Assembly: GCA_002316345.1 (NCBI GenBank)
Contig: DCDI01000114.1
Location: 1,653 to 7,404, forward strand
Length of the DNA: 5,752 nt
Source of the DNA: Phyllobacteriaceae bacterium UBA1059
Lineage (GTDB): Bacteria > Pseudomonadota > Alphaproteobacteria > Rhizobiales > Rhizobiaceae
Direction: 5' to 3'
In this document: positions 1-5,752 of the stretch, one piece after another
Numbering within the stretch: position 1 is the stretch's first letter
How the letters are laid out: every line of letters begins with the position of its first letter
Made by a program: the position numbers and the translations under genes
The notes under the pieces: model-generated
What the model saw: only the letters and a program-made list of their open reading frames with translations
Database searches by the model: none
What the model was told of the DNA's origin: nothing

Positions 1-863
1 AACACGCTCCAGTCGGTCCACTTCACCGAACCGAAGGCCAGCCAGCCTGGTGCGAAGCCGGACTGCAGGCTGAGTTCGAGGTTTTGCGGCAGGGTTGCTG
101 AGGTGCTGGCGGAAGCCGTTTGTGCGTTGCCATAGATGGCCGCTGCCTGAGCCCGCGAGAGGCCGGTCAGCATGGCGAGCGTCGCAAAGGGCGTGTTGGT
201 GTATTCGCCGGTCGCATCGTGATGCGTTTCGGAACGGTACAGCAGCTGAGCTTTCAGCGCGATTTCCGGGATCTCGTAGCCAACGCCCAGGCGATAGCCG
301 ACATCTTCCGATTCAACCTTGATGCGGCTTTCGCCGACCGTGCCGAAGGCCAGCGAAAAGTCGCGTGCCTGAGTAAAATCGACCGTTTCATAGAACACGC
401 CGCCGATCAGCAGCAGGCGACCTTTGGACAGGTCGAAGCCGTAGCCGCAGGTCAGGCCATATTCATCTGTGTCGAGCTTCTGCTGCGCGATGTTGAAGCG
501 GATCGCGCCATCGTAATTCGCTTCCACGCCGTAAGGCTGCGTGTAGGAACCGGCGCAGCTCAGATCGCCGATGATGCGGCCGCCGACGGTCACGGACGGA
601 ACGGTGAAATCCTCGACGATGTCGGTTTCACCCTGCGTATAAAGCCCAGGACGGCCGCCAACGATGCGCGCTCCCGACACGCTCGAGAACGATCGCGCAG
701 GCGAAACGTAGGTTACCGAACTCGTGAGGCCGAAGCCGGTCGTGTAATAAAGCGGATCAAGGTTCGCGATGCCGCGATTGAAGCCGCCCGCCTGCGAAGG
801 CGAAGCGAGCAGAATGGATGCGATACCGGCTGACACCAAAGTTGCCACGGCGCGTGTCGTCAT
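1..863 (-). CDS. FadL/OmpP1-family outer membrane channel, partial (3' end outside window)
   Basis: Likely a beta-barrel outer membrane protein for uptake of hydrophobic compounds such as fatty acids. The frame is open from ATG at 863-861 to the left edge: 287 residues with no stop. FadL-family proteins usually run to about 400 residues or more, so roughly the last third is missing. Visible: a signal peptide (residues 1-25, ending SPSQA before GGF); many alternating hydrophobic/aromatic stretches typical of barrel strands (SSVTYVSP near 48-55, VGYRLGVGYEIP near 188-199, IALKAQLLYRS near 201-211); and the family's late element LPQNLELSLQSGF...LAFGSVKWTDWS (258-286), comparable to the W...YTSWS region of E. 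coli FadL. C103 and C139 are the only cysteines seen. The start is fixed by a strong Shine-Dalgarno sequence and the signal peptide. It is divergent from the tetR-liu operon. The family call is firm; the transported substrate is unknown. Confidence 0.88.
   Translation of the reverse strand, partial: MTTRAVATLVSAGIASILLASPSQAGGFNRGIANLDPLYYTTGFGLTSSVTYVSPARSFSSVSGARIVGGRPGLYTQGETDIVEDFTVPSVTVGGRIIGDLSCAGSYTQPYGVEANYDGAIRFNIAQQKLDTDEYGLTCGYGFDLSKGRLLLIGGVFYETVDFTQARDFSLAFGTVGESRIKVESEDVGYRLGVGYEIPEIALKAQLLYRSETHHDATGEYTNTPFATLAMLTGLSRAQAAAIYGNAQTASASTSATLPQNLELSLQSGFAPGWLAFGSVKWTDWSV
789..863 (-). other. Sec signal peptide of the FadL-like protein
   Basis: Residues 1-25 read MTTRAVATLVSAGIASILLA then SPSQA. 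There is one basic residue (R4), a hydrophobic core of roughly residues 5-20, and an A-x-A-like end (S-Q-A) predicting cleavage between A25 and G26. It fits export across the inner membrane before outer-membrane insertion. The exact cleavage site is inferred by eye. Confidence 0.8.
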
Positions 864-866
864 AAG

Positions 867-875
867 CCCCTCCCC
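867..875 (-). promoter_or_regulatory. Ribosome binding site of the FadL-like gene
   Basis: On the minus strand GGGGAGGGG precedes the ATG at 863; the GGAGG core lies 5 bases from the start codon. This supports ATG 863 as the true start. Confidence 0.75.
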
Positions 876-933
876 AAGTGATTGATTCGACCGTAACAAG
901 CTCCTCACGATCAAAGAAGTGCAAGAATACAAC

Positions 934-953
934 GCTACGCTAATCTTTGTAGC
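934..953. repeat. Interrupted inverted repeat, GCTAC-N10-GTAGC
   Basis: The arms GCTAC (934-938) and GTAGC (949-953) are perfect reverse complements around a 10-base AT-rich centre. The symmetry does not extend beyond the arms. The size suits a dimeric regulator site, about 70 bases upstream of the FadL-like start and about 80 upstream of tetR. Five-base arms can occur by chance, so this is only a candidate. Confidence 0.3.
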
Positions 954-985
954 CGGCAGGAACATCGGCGCCACACGCATTACGC

Positions 986-1014
986 TTGAATTAAATGAAC
1001 GATCGTTTTATTCC
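986..1014 (+). promoter_or_regulatory. Candidate promoter of the tetR-liu operon
   Basis: TTGAAT (986-991) resembles a -35 box and is preceded by C, as in the alphaproteobacterial CTTGAC style. Possible -10 boxes are TATTCC (1009-1014, 17-base spacer) or TTTATT (1007-1012, 15-base spacer); both are weak. Transcription would start near 1020, leaving a leader of only about 10 bases with the Shine-Dalgarno sequence at its very 5' end, which argues for caution. Confidence 0.35.
998..1007. promoter_or_regulatory. Perfect 10-bp palindrome, candidate TetR operator
   Basis: AACGATCGTT is a perfect palindrome; after a 3-base mismatch on each side, AA (993-994) and TT (1011-1012) are again symmetric. 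It lies in the spacer of the candidate promoter, 25 bases before the regulator's start codon, which is where an autoregulating TetR-family repressor would block RNA polymerase. GAACGATCG recurs in the same orientation at 1039-1047, 42 bases downstream. Which protein binds is inferred from position only. Confidence 0.45.
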
Positions 1015-1021
1015 TTGGGGT

Positions 1022-1027
1022 AGGAGG
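1022..1027 (+). promoter_or_regulatory. Ribosome binding site of tetR; decides its start
   Basis: AGGAGG is a near-perfect Shine-Dalgarno sequence. It ends only 1 base before the in-frame GTG at 1029 but 4 bases before the ATG at 1032. The ATG is therefore preferred, although 4 bases is itself short. Confidence 0.7.
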
Positions 1028-1031
1028 AGTG

Positions 1032-1643
1032 ATGGCGCGAACGATCGGGTCAGACGGGGGGAAAACGGAAGCGGCTATTCGCATGGCGGCCGCCGGTCTC
1101 GTTGCGCGCCACGGCTTCGAAGCGGTCACCATGCGCCAACTTGCAAGCGAGGTCGGCGTTCAGGCGGCAGCCTTATACCGCTATTTCCCGACCAAGCAGG
1201 ACCTGCTCTTCAAGCTGATGTCCCGCCACATGGAAGAGCTTCTGTCTTCCTGGGACGATAACGCGAAAGCGCATGCAGACCAGCCAGATGCTCGTCTGGC
1301 GGCTTTCGTGGAACATCACATTCGCTTTCATCTCCAGCGGCGCGAAACCACGCATGTCAGCAATCTCGAGCTTCGCAGCCTGTCAGCGGAGCAGCTGACA
1401 CCCATTCTGGGCTTACGCGCCCGTTATGAAGCTGAGCTACGCGCTATCCTTCAGAGGGGGGCCGATGCCGGCTTGTTTGCAATCGAGGACACGGCGCTCA
1501 CCACAATGGCGATCATTCAGATGATCACGGGCGTTATTGTCTGGTACCGGCCGCAGGACCGTTTGTCCGTCGACCAGCTAATTGCCCATTACCACATCAT
1601 GACCCTGCGCCTTGTCGGCGCCGCACACGATCATACAGACTGA
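1032..1643 (+). CDS. TetR/AcrR-family transcriptional regulator
   Basis: A 203-residue protein of typical TetR size, probably a cytoplasmic dimeric repressor. The N-terminal DNA-binding domain covers about residues 11-60: a first helix (EAAIRMAAAGLVARHGF), then the helix-turn-helix TMRQLASEVGV followed by QAAALYRYFPTK, whose LYRYFPTK end is a TetR hallmark. The remainder is a helical ligand domain (HIRFHLQRRE, RYEAELRAILQRGADAGLF, ITGVIVWYRPQDRLS) resembling regulators that sense acyl-CoAs, though I cannot name the ligand. It heads the operon with liuA starting 14 bases after its stop, so local control of leucine/isovalerate catabolism and autoregulation are likely. In many gamma- and betaproteobacteria liu genes are instead controlled by the MerR-type LiuR; a TetR-type LiuQ has been described in others, and I cannot tell if this is an orthologue. 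The in-frame GTG at 1029 would add one residue. Confidence 0.9.
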   Translation: MARTIGSDGGKTEAAIRMAAAGLVARHGFEAVTMRQLASEVGVQAAALYRYFPTKQDLLFKLMSRHMEELLSSWDDNAKAHADQPDARLAAFVEHHIRFHLQRRETTHVSNLELRSLSAEQLTPILGLRARYEAELRAILQRGADAGLFAIEDTALTTMAIIQMITGVIVWYRPQDRLSVDQLIAHYHIMTLRLVGAAHDHTD

Positions 1644-1657
1644 ACCCGGGAGGCAGC

Positions 1658-2818
1658 ATGTATACGACCAGCATGGACTTCGGCCTTGGCGAAGACGTTG
1701 AGGCTCTTCGCGATACGGTGCGCCGCTTCGCGCAGGATCGGATCGCACCACAGGCGGCGGCGATCGACCGCGAGAACGAGTTCCCTGCGCCGCTATGGAA
1801 AGAGATGGGTGAGCTCGGCCTCCTCGGCATGACCGCTGATCCCGATTACGGCGGCTCTGGGCTGGGCTATGTCGCTCATGTCGTGGCGATAGAGGAAATC
1901 AGCCGCGCTTCCGCTTCGGTCGGCCTGTCCTATGGCGCGCATTCCAACCTTTGCGTCAACCAGATCAATCGCTGGGGCACGGCCGAGCAGAAGGCGAAAT
2001 ACCTGCCGAAGCTCTGTTCCGGCCAGCATGTCGGCGCGCTCGCAATGTCGGAAAGCGGCTCGGGCTCGGATGTGGTTTCGATGAAGCTGCGCGCCGAAAA
2101 GCGCAACGACCGCTTCGTGCTCAACGGCACCAAGATGTGGATCACCAATGGTCCCGACGCCGAAACGCTTGTGGTCTATGCCAAGACCGATCCCGAGCGG
2201 AAGTCTCGCGGCATCACGGCTTTTCTGATCGAGAAGTCGATGGCCGGTTTCTCCATTGCGCAGAAGCTCGACAAGCTCGGCATGCGCGGTTCCAACACCG
2301 GCGAGCTGGTCTTCGAAGATGTCGAAGTGCCCTACGACAACGTGCTCGGCGAAGAAGGACGTGGCGTCGAAGTACTGATGTCCGGCCTCGATTACGAGCG
2401 CGTGGTGCTATCCGGCGGGCCGCTGGGCATCATGGCCGCCTGCCTGGATACCGTCGTGCCTTATGTTCAGGAGCGCAAGCAGTTCGGCCAGCCGATCGGC
2501 GCGTTTCAGCTGGTGCAAGGCAAGCTCGCCAACCTTTACACCACGCTGAACGCCTGCCGCGCTTACGTTTATGCCGTCGCGCGTGCCTGCGATGAGGGCA
2601 AAACATCGCGCAAGGATTCCGCCGGCTGCATCCTTTATGCCGCTGAAAAGGCAACGCAATGCGCGCTGGATGCGATCCAGCTTCTTGGAGGCAACGGCTA
2701 CATCAACGACTATCCGACCGGCCGCCTTTTACGCGACGCCAAGCTTTATGAGATTGGCGCCGGCACCAGCGAAATCCGCCGCTGGCTGATCGGCCGCGAG
2801 ATGATGGAAGAAGGCTGA
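1658..2818 (+). CDS. liuA: Isovaleryl-CoA dehydrogenase
   Basis: A 386-residue FAD flavoprotein of the acyl-CoA dehydrogenase family, full length for the family. It oxidises isovaleryl-CoA to 3-methylcrotonyl-CoA in leucine breakdown, passing electrons to electron-transfer flavoprotein. Visible: the N-terminal helical domain (to about 120); the substrate/flavin signature ALAMSESGSGSDV (127-139) and MWITNG (160-165); and a C-terminal helical domain with RKQFGQPIGAFQLVQGK (273-289), GGNGYINDYP (344-353) and YEIGAGTSEIRR (364-375). The candidate catalytic base is E247 in LDYERVVL, the position used by isovaleryl-CoA dehydrogenase. At the place where medium-chain enzymes carry their catalytic Glu (YEGT) this protein has GAGT, alanine at 368, which supports the assignment over other family members. 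GGGAGG at 1648-1653 lies 4 bases before the ATG and fixes the start. No signal peptide is present; it is cytoplasmic. Also called ivd. Confidence 0.95.
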   Translation: MYTTSMDFGLGEDVEALRDTVRRFAQDRIAPQAAAIDRENEFPAPLWKEMGELGLLGMTADPDYGGSGLGYVAHVVAIEEISRASASVGLSYGAHSNLCVNQINRWGTAEQKAKYLPKLCSGQHVGALAMSESGSGSDVVSMKLRAEKRNDRFVLNGTKMWITNGPDAETLVVYAKTDPERKSRGITAFLIEKSMAGFSIAQKLDKLGMRGSNTGELVFEDVEVPYDNVLGEEGRGVEVLMSGLDYERVVLSGGPLGIMAACLDTVVPYVQERKQFGQPIGAFQLVQGKLANLYTTLNACRAYVYAVARACDEGKTSRKDSAGCILYAAEKATQCALDAIQLLGGNGYINDYPTGRLLRDAKLYEIGAGTSEIRRWLIGREMMEEG

Positions 2819-2822
2819 TCCG

Positions 2823-4430
2823 ATGCCCGTGATCCAGACGCAGATTTCCCTCTCCTCCGAAAGCTTCAAGACAAACGCTGCCCGCATGCGGGCGCTAGTG
2901 GCGGAGATGAAGGACAAGGCCGCCATCATCGAGCAAGGCGGGCCAGAAGAAGCGCGGCAGCGCCATACCGCCCGCGGCAAGCTCCTGCCTCGTCAGCGTC
3001 TGGCGCAGCTGCTCGACGCCGGCTCGCCTTTCCTGGAGATCGGGCAGTTCGCGGCCTGGGACATGTATGGCGGCGATATTGCCTCGGCCGGGATGATCGC
3101 CGGAGTCGGCATGGTGGAGGGGACGCCCTGCATGATCGTCGTCAATGATGCGACGGTGAAGGGCGGCACCTACTACCCGATGACCATCAAAAAGCATCTG
3201 CGAGCACAGGAAATTGCGGAAGAAAACGGGCTTCCTTGCCTGTATTTAGTGGACTCAGGGGGGGCAAATCTCCCAAATCAGGACGAAGTTTTCCCGGATC
3301 GAGAGCATTTCGGCCGGATCTTCTTCAACCAGGCGAACATGAGCGCGACCGGAATTCCGCAGCTCGCTTGCGTCATGGGGTCGTGTACGGCGGGTGGCGC
3401 TTACGTGCCGGCGATGTCCGACGAAGCCATCATGGTGAAGAACCAGGCGACCATCTTCCTCGGCGGTCCTCCCTTGGTGAAGGCCGCGACCGGCGAAGTG
3501 GTGTCGGCGGAAGATCTGGGCGGTGCCGATACGCATACGCGTTTGTCGGGCGTGGCGGATCATTATGCGCTGAACGACGACCATGCCCTGGCTCAGCTTC
3601 GGCGGATCGTCAGAAACCTCAATCGAAAGCGGGACATGCCGCTGAAGCTTCGCCAAGTGAATCAGCCGCTTCGACCAGCAGACGAGATCTACGGCATCGT
3701 GCCGGAAGACACGCGCCAGCCCTATGATGTGCGCGAGGTGATTGCCCGGATCGTGGATGGATCCGAGCTTGATGAGTTCAAGCAGAACTATGGCACGACG
3801 CTTGTCACCGGCTTCGCCCATATCCACGGAATGCCGGTTGGGATCCTCGCTAATAACGGTGTGCTGTTTTCCGAAAGCGCACAAAAGGGTGCGCACTTCA
3901 TCGAGCTTTGCTGTCAGCGCAAGATCCCGCTTGTGTTCCTGCAGAATATCACCGGCTTCATGGTGGGCCGGAAATATGAAGCGGGCGGTATTGCAAAGGA
4001 CGGCGCCAAGCTGGTCACGGCAGTTGCCACGGCACAGGTGCCCAAGCTCACCGTCATCATCGGCGGTTCCTTCGGCGCCGGCAATTATGGCATGTGCGGG
4101 CGCGCTTATTCACCGCGCTTCCTGTGGATGTGGCCGAACGCCCGCATTTCGGTGATGGGCGGCGAACAGGCGGCGACGGTGTTGTCCATCGTGAAGCGCG
4201 AAGGCATCGAGCGGCGTGGCGGCACCTGGAGCGCGGAAGAGGAAGCGGCCTTCCGCCAGCCCATCCTCGACAAATACGAGCGCGAAGGCCACCCGCTTTA
4301 TTCCTCGGCGCGGCTTTGGGACGACGGCATCATTGACCCGGCCAAGACGCGCGATGTGCTGGCGCTGAGCCTTGCAACAACACTCAACGCGCCGATCCCG
4401 GACACCAAGTTCGGCCTGTTCCGGATGTGA
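2823..4430 (+). CDS. liuB: Methylcrotonyl-CoA carboxylase, beta (carboxyltransferase) subunit
   Basis: A 535-residue carboxyltransferase that moves CO2 from carboxybiotin (on LiuD) to 3-methylcrotonyl-CoA, giving 3-methylglutaconyl-CoA. The two crotonase-like halves are visible. The N-half holds GGTYYPMTIKKHLRAQEIA (114-132), VDSGGANLPNQDEVFPDREH (143-162) and the oxyanion-type GSCTAGGAYVPAMSDE (186-201). The C-half holds NNGVLFSESAQKGAHFIELC (344-363), NITGFMVGRKYEAGGIAKDG (375-394) and GGSFGAGNYGMCGRAYSPRF (414-433). The end PDTKFGLFRM is characteristic of this subunit rather than propionyl-CoA carboxylase. Length matches bacterial homologues. The start is 4 bases after the liuA stop; GAAGAAGG at 2807-2814, inside the end of liuA, is the likely ribosome binding site. 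Codons 142-160 use several codons uncommon elsewhere in the gene, but the encoded residues are the conserved ones. Also called mccB. Confidence 0.95.
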   Translation: MPVIQTQISLSSESFKTNAARMRALVAEMKDKAAIIEQGGPEEARQRHTARGKLLPRQRLAQLLDAGSPFLEIGQFAAWDMYGGDIASAGMIAGVGMVEGTPCMIVVNDATVKGGTYYPMTIKKHLRAQEIAEENGLPCLYLVDSGGANLPNQDEVFPDREHFGRIFFNQANMSATGIPQLACVMGSCTAGGAYVPAMSDEAIMVKNQATIFLGGPPLVKAATGEVVSAEDLGGADTHTRLSGVADHYALNDDHALAQLRRIVRNLNRKRDMPLKLRQVNQPLRPADEIYGIVPEDTRQPYDVREVIARIVDGSELDEFKQNYGTTLVTGFAHIHGMPVGILANNGVLFSESAQKGAHFIELCCQRKIPLVFLQNITGFMVGRKYEAGGIAKDGAKLVTAVATAQVPKLTVIIGGSFGAGNYGMCGRAYSPRFLWMWPNARISVMGGEQAATVLSIVKREGIERRGGTWSAEEEAAFRQPILDKYEREGHPLYSSARLWDDGIIDPAKTRDVLALSLATTLNAPIPDTKFGLFRM

Positions 4431-4440
4431 GGTGAGCGAA

Positions 4441-5752
4441 ATGTCCAGGCTTTTTAGCAAGATCCTGATCGCCAATCGCGGCGAGATCGCGTGTCGCGTT
4501 ATCCGCACAGCGCGCCGAATGGGTATCCGCACAGTGGCCGTTTATTCGGATGCGGATGCACGCGCCCTGCATGTCGAAATGGCGGACGAGGCCGTGCATA
4601 TCGGCCCCTCGCCTGTTGGCGAAAGCTATCTGCGCGGCGACAAGATCATTGCCGCAGCGCAAGCCACCGGCGCTGAAGCCGTTCATCCCGGCTATGGTTT
4701 TCTGTCGGAAAATCCCGACTTCGTGGATGAGGTGACGGCCGCTGGCGTCACCTTCATCGGACCCTCCGCCGACTCGATCCGTGCGATGGGCCTGAAGGAC
4801 GCGGCCAAGCGGCTGATGGAGAAGGCCGGCGTGCCGGTCGTGCCGGGCTATCATGGCGAGGCTCAGGAGATCGTCGTGTTGGCCTCCAAGGCGCGCGAGA
4901 TCGGCTATCCCGTGCTCATCAAGGCGCGCGCCGGCGGCGGCGGCAAGGGCATGCGGCGTGTCGATGATCCCGACGCCTTCCCCGAAGCGCTGGCCAGTGC
5001 ACGGCGCGAAGCAAAGGCGGCGTTCGGCGATGACCGGGTGCTGGTCGAAAAGTACATCCTGTCACCGCGCCACATCGAGGTGCAGGTGTTTGGCGACAAT
5101 CACGGCAACGTCGTACATCTGTTCGAACGAGATTGCTCGGCGCAGCGTCGCCACCAGAAGGTGATCGAGGAAGCGCCTGCTCCCGGCATGACGCCTGAAA
5201 TGCGCAAGGCGATGACCGATGCGGCGGTGAAGGCGGCGCAGGCGATCAGCTATTCGGGTGCTGGCACCATCGAGTTCATCGTCGACGGCGCCAACGGTCT
5301 GCATCCTGACCGCTTCTGGTTCATGGAAATGAACACGCGGCTGCAGGTTGAGCATCCCGTAACCGAGATGGTGACGGGCATCGACCTCGTGGAGTGGCAG
5401 CTGCGCGTCGCGGCTGGTGAGGCGATTCCGAGAACGCAAGATCAGATCACGCTGTCCGGCCACGCCTTTGAAGCACGGGTTTATGCCGAGGATGCGGCCA
5501 AGGGCTTTCTGCCGGCCACCGGCACGCTGCACCACCTCGCCTTCCCGGCAGCGGGTCCAGAGCTGCGCGTGGAGACCGGCGTACGCGCTGGAGATGCAAT
5601 CTCGCCCTTCTACGATCCGATGATCGCCAAGCTGGTGACGCATGGCCCGGATCGTACTGCCGCGCTGGATGCTCTGGCGGAAGCGGTGAACGAGACGCAG
5701 ATCGCCGGATCGGTGACCAACACCGTCTTCCTGCGCGAACTCGCCCTCGATC
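4441..5752 (+). CDS. liuD: Methylcrotonyl-CoA carboxylase, alpha (biotin carboxylase/BCCP) subunit, partial
   Basis: The first 437 codons are present and open to the right edge; the family is usually about 650-670 residues, so the linker and the C-terminal biotinyl (BCCP) domain lie outside. This subunit carboxylates biotin using ATP and bicarbonate and supplies LiuB. The biotin carboxylase N-domain starts at KILIANRGEIACRVIRTAR (7-25) with HPGYGFLSEN (82-91). The ATP-grasp part has the glycine-rich loop AGGGGKGMR (164-172), ERDCSAQRRHQK (229-240), the metal/ATP residues E296 and N298 in FMEMNTR, and QVEHPVTE (302-309) containing the expected active-site arginine nearby (R300). The C-domain begins near 335 (GHAFEARVYAED). 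All key residues seen are intact. Biotin carboxylase sequence alone does not distinguish acetyl-, propionyl- and methylcrotonyl-CoA carboxylases; the call rests on the neighbouring liuB. The ribosome binding site GAGGTGAG (4429-4436) overlaps the liuB stop; the intergenic gap is 10 bases. Also called mccA. Confidence 0.93.
   Translation, partial: MSRLFSKILIANRGEIACRVIRTARRMGIRTVAVYSDADARALHVEMADEAVHIGPSPVGESYLRGDKIIAAAQATGAEAVHPGYGFLSENPDFVDEVTAAGVTFIGPSADSIRAMGLKDAAKRLMEKAGVPVVPGYHGEAQEIVVLASKAREIGYPVLIKARAGGGGKGMRRVDDPDAFPEALASARREAKAAFGDDRVLVEKYILSPRHIEVQVFGDNHGNVVHLFERDCSAQRRHQKVIEEAPAPGMTPEMRKAMTDAAVKAAQAISYSGAGTIEFIVDGANGLHPDRFWFMEMNTRLQVEHPVTEMVTGIDLVEWQLRVAAGEAIPRTQDQITLSGHAFEARVYAEDAAKGFLPATGTLHHLAFPAAGPELRVETGVRAGDAISPFYDPMIAKLVTHGPDRTAALDALAEAVNETQIAGSVTNTVFLRELALD

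Larger units (their letters stand above)
864..1031. other. Divergent intergenic regulatory region (FadL-like gene / tetR)
   Basis: This 168-base stretch between two divergent start codons is more AT-rich than the flanking genes, especially 985-1015. It holds the ribosome binding sites of both neighbours, an interrupted inverted repeat (934-953), and a perfect palindrome (998-1007) inside a candidate promoter. It also has a single GANTC sequence (GATTC, 884-888), the CcrM methylation target in many alphaproteobacteria. I could not identify a convincing -35/-10 pair for the leftward gene. No small ORF or RNA gene is apparent. Confidence 0.7.
997..1047 (+). repeat. Direct repeat GAACGATCG, two copies 42 bases apart
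   Basis: Copies lie at 997-1005 (part of the palindrome) and 1039-1047 (codons 3-6 of tetR). The 42-base offset is close to four helical turns, so both would face the same side of the DNA. The second copy is only a half-palindrome extension (GAACGATCGG). A further copy lies inside the FadL-like gene (687-695), so chance is not excluded. Confidence 0.3.

Noticed and set aside
687..695. Third copy of GAACGATCG, inside the FadL-like gene
   Set aside because: It lies well within coding sequence, about 170 bases from the start codon, and is not palindromic beyond CGATCG; most likely chance in this GATC-rich sequence.
120..833. A 237-codon open frame on the plus strand opposite the FadL-like gene
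   Set aside because: Arginine/alanine-rich composition without recognisable motifs, no ribosome binding site, and it lies wholly antisense to a gene with a signal peptide and family motifs. It is a shadow of high-GC coding.
884..888. GATTC as a CcrM (GANTC) methylation switch near the FadL-like start
   Set aside because: One site in a 168-base region is expected by chance and no overlap with a recognisable promoter could be shown.
895..924. Leftward promoter TTGCAC (924-919) for the FadL-like gene
   Set aside because: No acceptable -10 hexamer at 16-19 bases spacing; not called.
1951..2595. A 214-codon plus-strand frame inside liuA
   Set aside because: It overlaps a well-conserved enzyme in another frame and is a low-complexity Arg-rich translation; shadow frame.
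3258..3264. Run of seven G bases in liuB as a possible frameshift or slippage site
   Set aside because: The reading frame continues through conserved residues on both sides (VDSGG then ANLPNQ), so there is no frameshift, and no slippage product with a recognisable role is seen.
3255..3896. A 213-codon minus-strand frame opposite liuB
   Set aside because: No family resemblance or start signal; fully antisense to a conserved enzyme.
5062..5643. A 193-codon minus-strand frame opposite liuD
   Set aside because: Antisense shadow of the conserved biotin carboxylase; no independent support.

Overview
The window looks like a chromosomal catabolic locus from an alphaproteobacterium, most likely of the Rhizobiales (rhizobia, Agrobacterium or Brucella/Ochrobactrum-like). 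The reasons are moderately high GC, C/G-ending codons, and a FadL-like protein whose sequence style (short start after the signal peptide, 'TYVSP', 'YGLTC') I associate with that group. This placement is by eye; no search was run.

Layout. Positions 1-863 (minus strand) hold the first 287 codons of a FadL/OmpP1-type outer membrane protein with a clear signal peptide; its 3' end lies outside the left edge. A 168-base divergent intergenic region (864-1031) separates it from a rightward cluster of four genes: a TetR-family regulator (1032-1643), isovaleryl-CoA dehydrogenase liuA/ivd (1658-2818), methylcrotonyl-CoA carboxylase carboxyltransferase subunit liuB/mccB (2823-4430), and the biotin carboxylase end of the methylcrotonyl-CoA carboxylase alpha subunit liuD/mccA (4441 to beyond 5752). 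The gaps between the four are 14, 4 and 10 bases, each next gene has its own Shine-Dalgarno sequence, and no terminator is visible, so they are very probably one transcript.

How it works together. LiuA oxidises isovaleryl-CoA (from leucine or isovalerate) to 3-methylcrotonyl-CoA. LiuB and LiuD together carboxylate that to 3-methylglutaconyl-CoA. The remaining steps (hydratase LiuC, HMG-CoA lyase LiuE) would be expected to the right. The TetR protein heading the operon is the likely local repressor: a perfect 10-bp palindrome, AACGATCGTT, sits inside a candidate promoter just upstream of it. The divergent FadL-like channel suggests uptake of a hydrophobic substrate feeding the pathway, but co-regulation is inference.

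I see no mobile element, CRISPR array, RNA gene or clearly undescribed system. The points most worth a second look are the regulatory architecture of the divergent region, the linkage of a FadL-type channel to leucine catabolism, and the shortened N-terminus of that channel.
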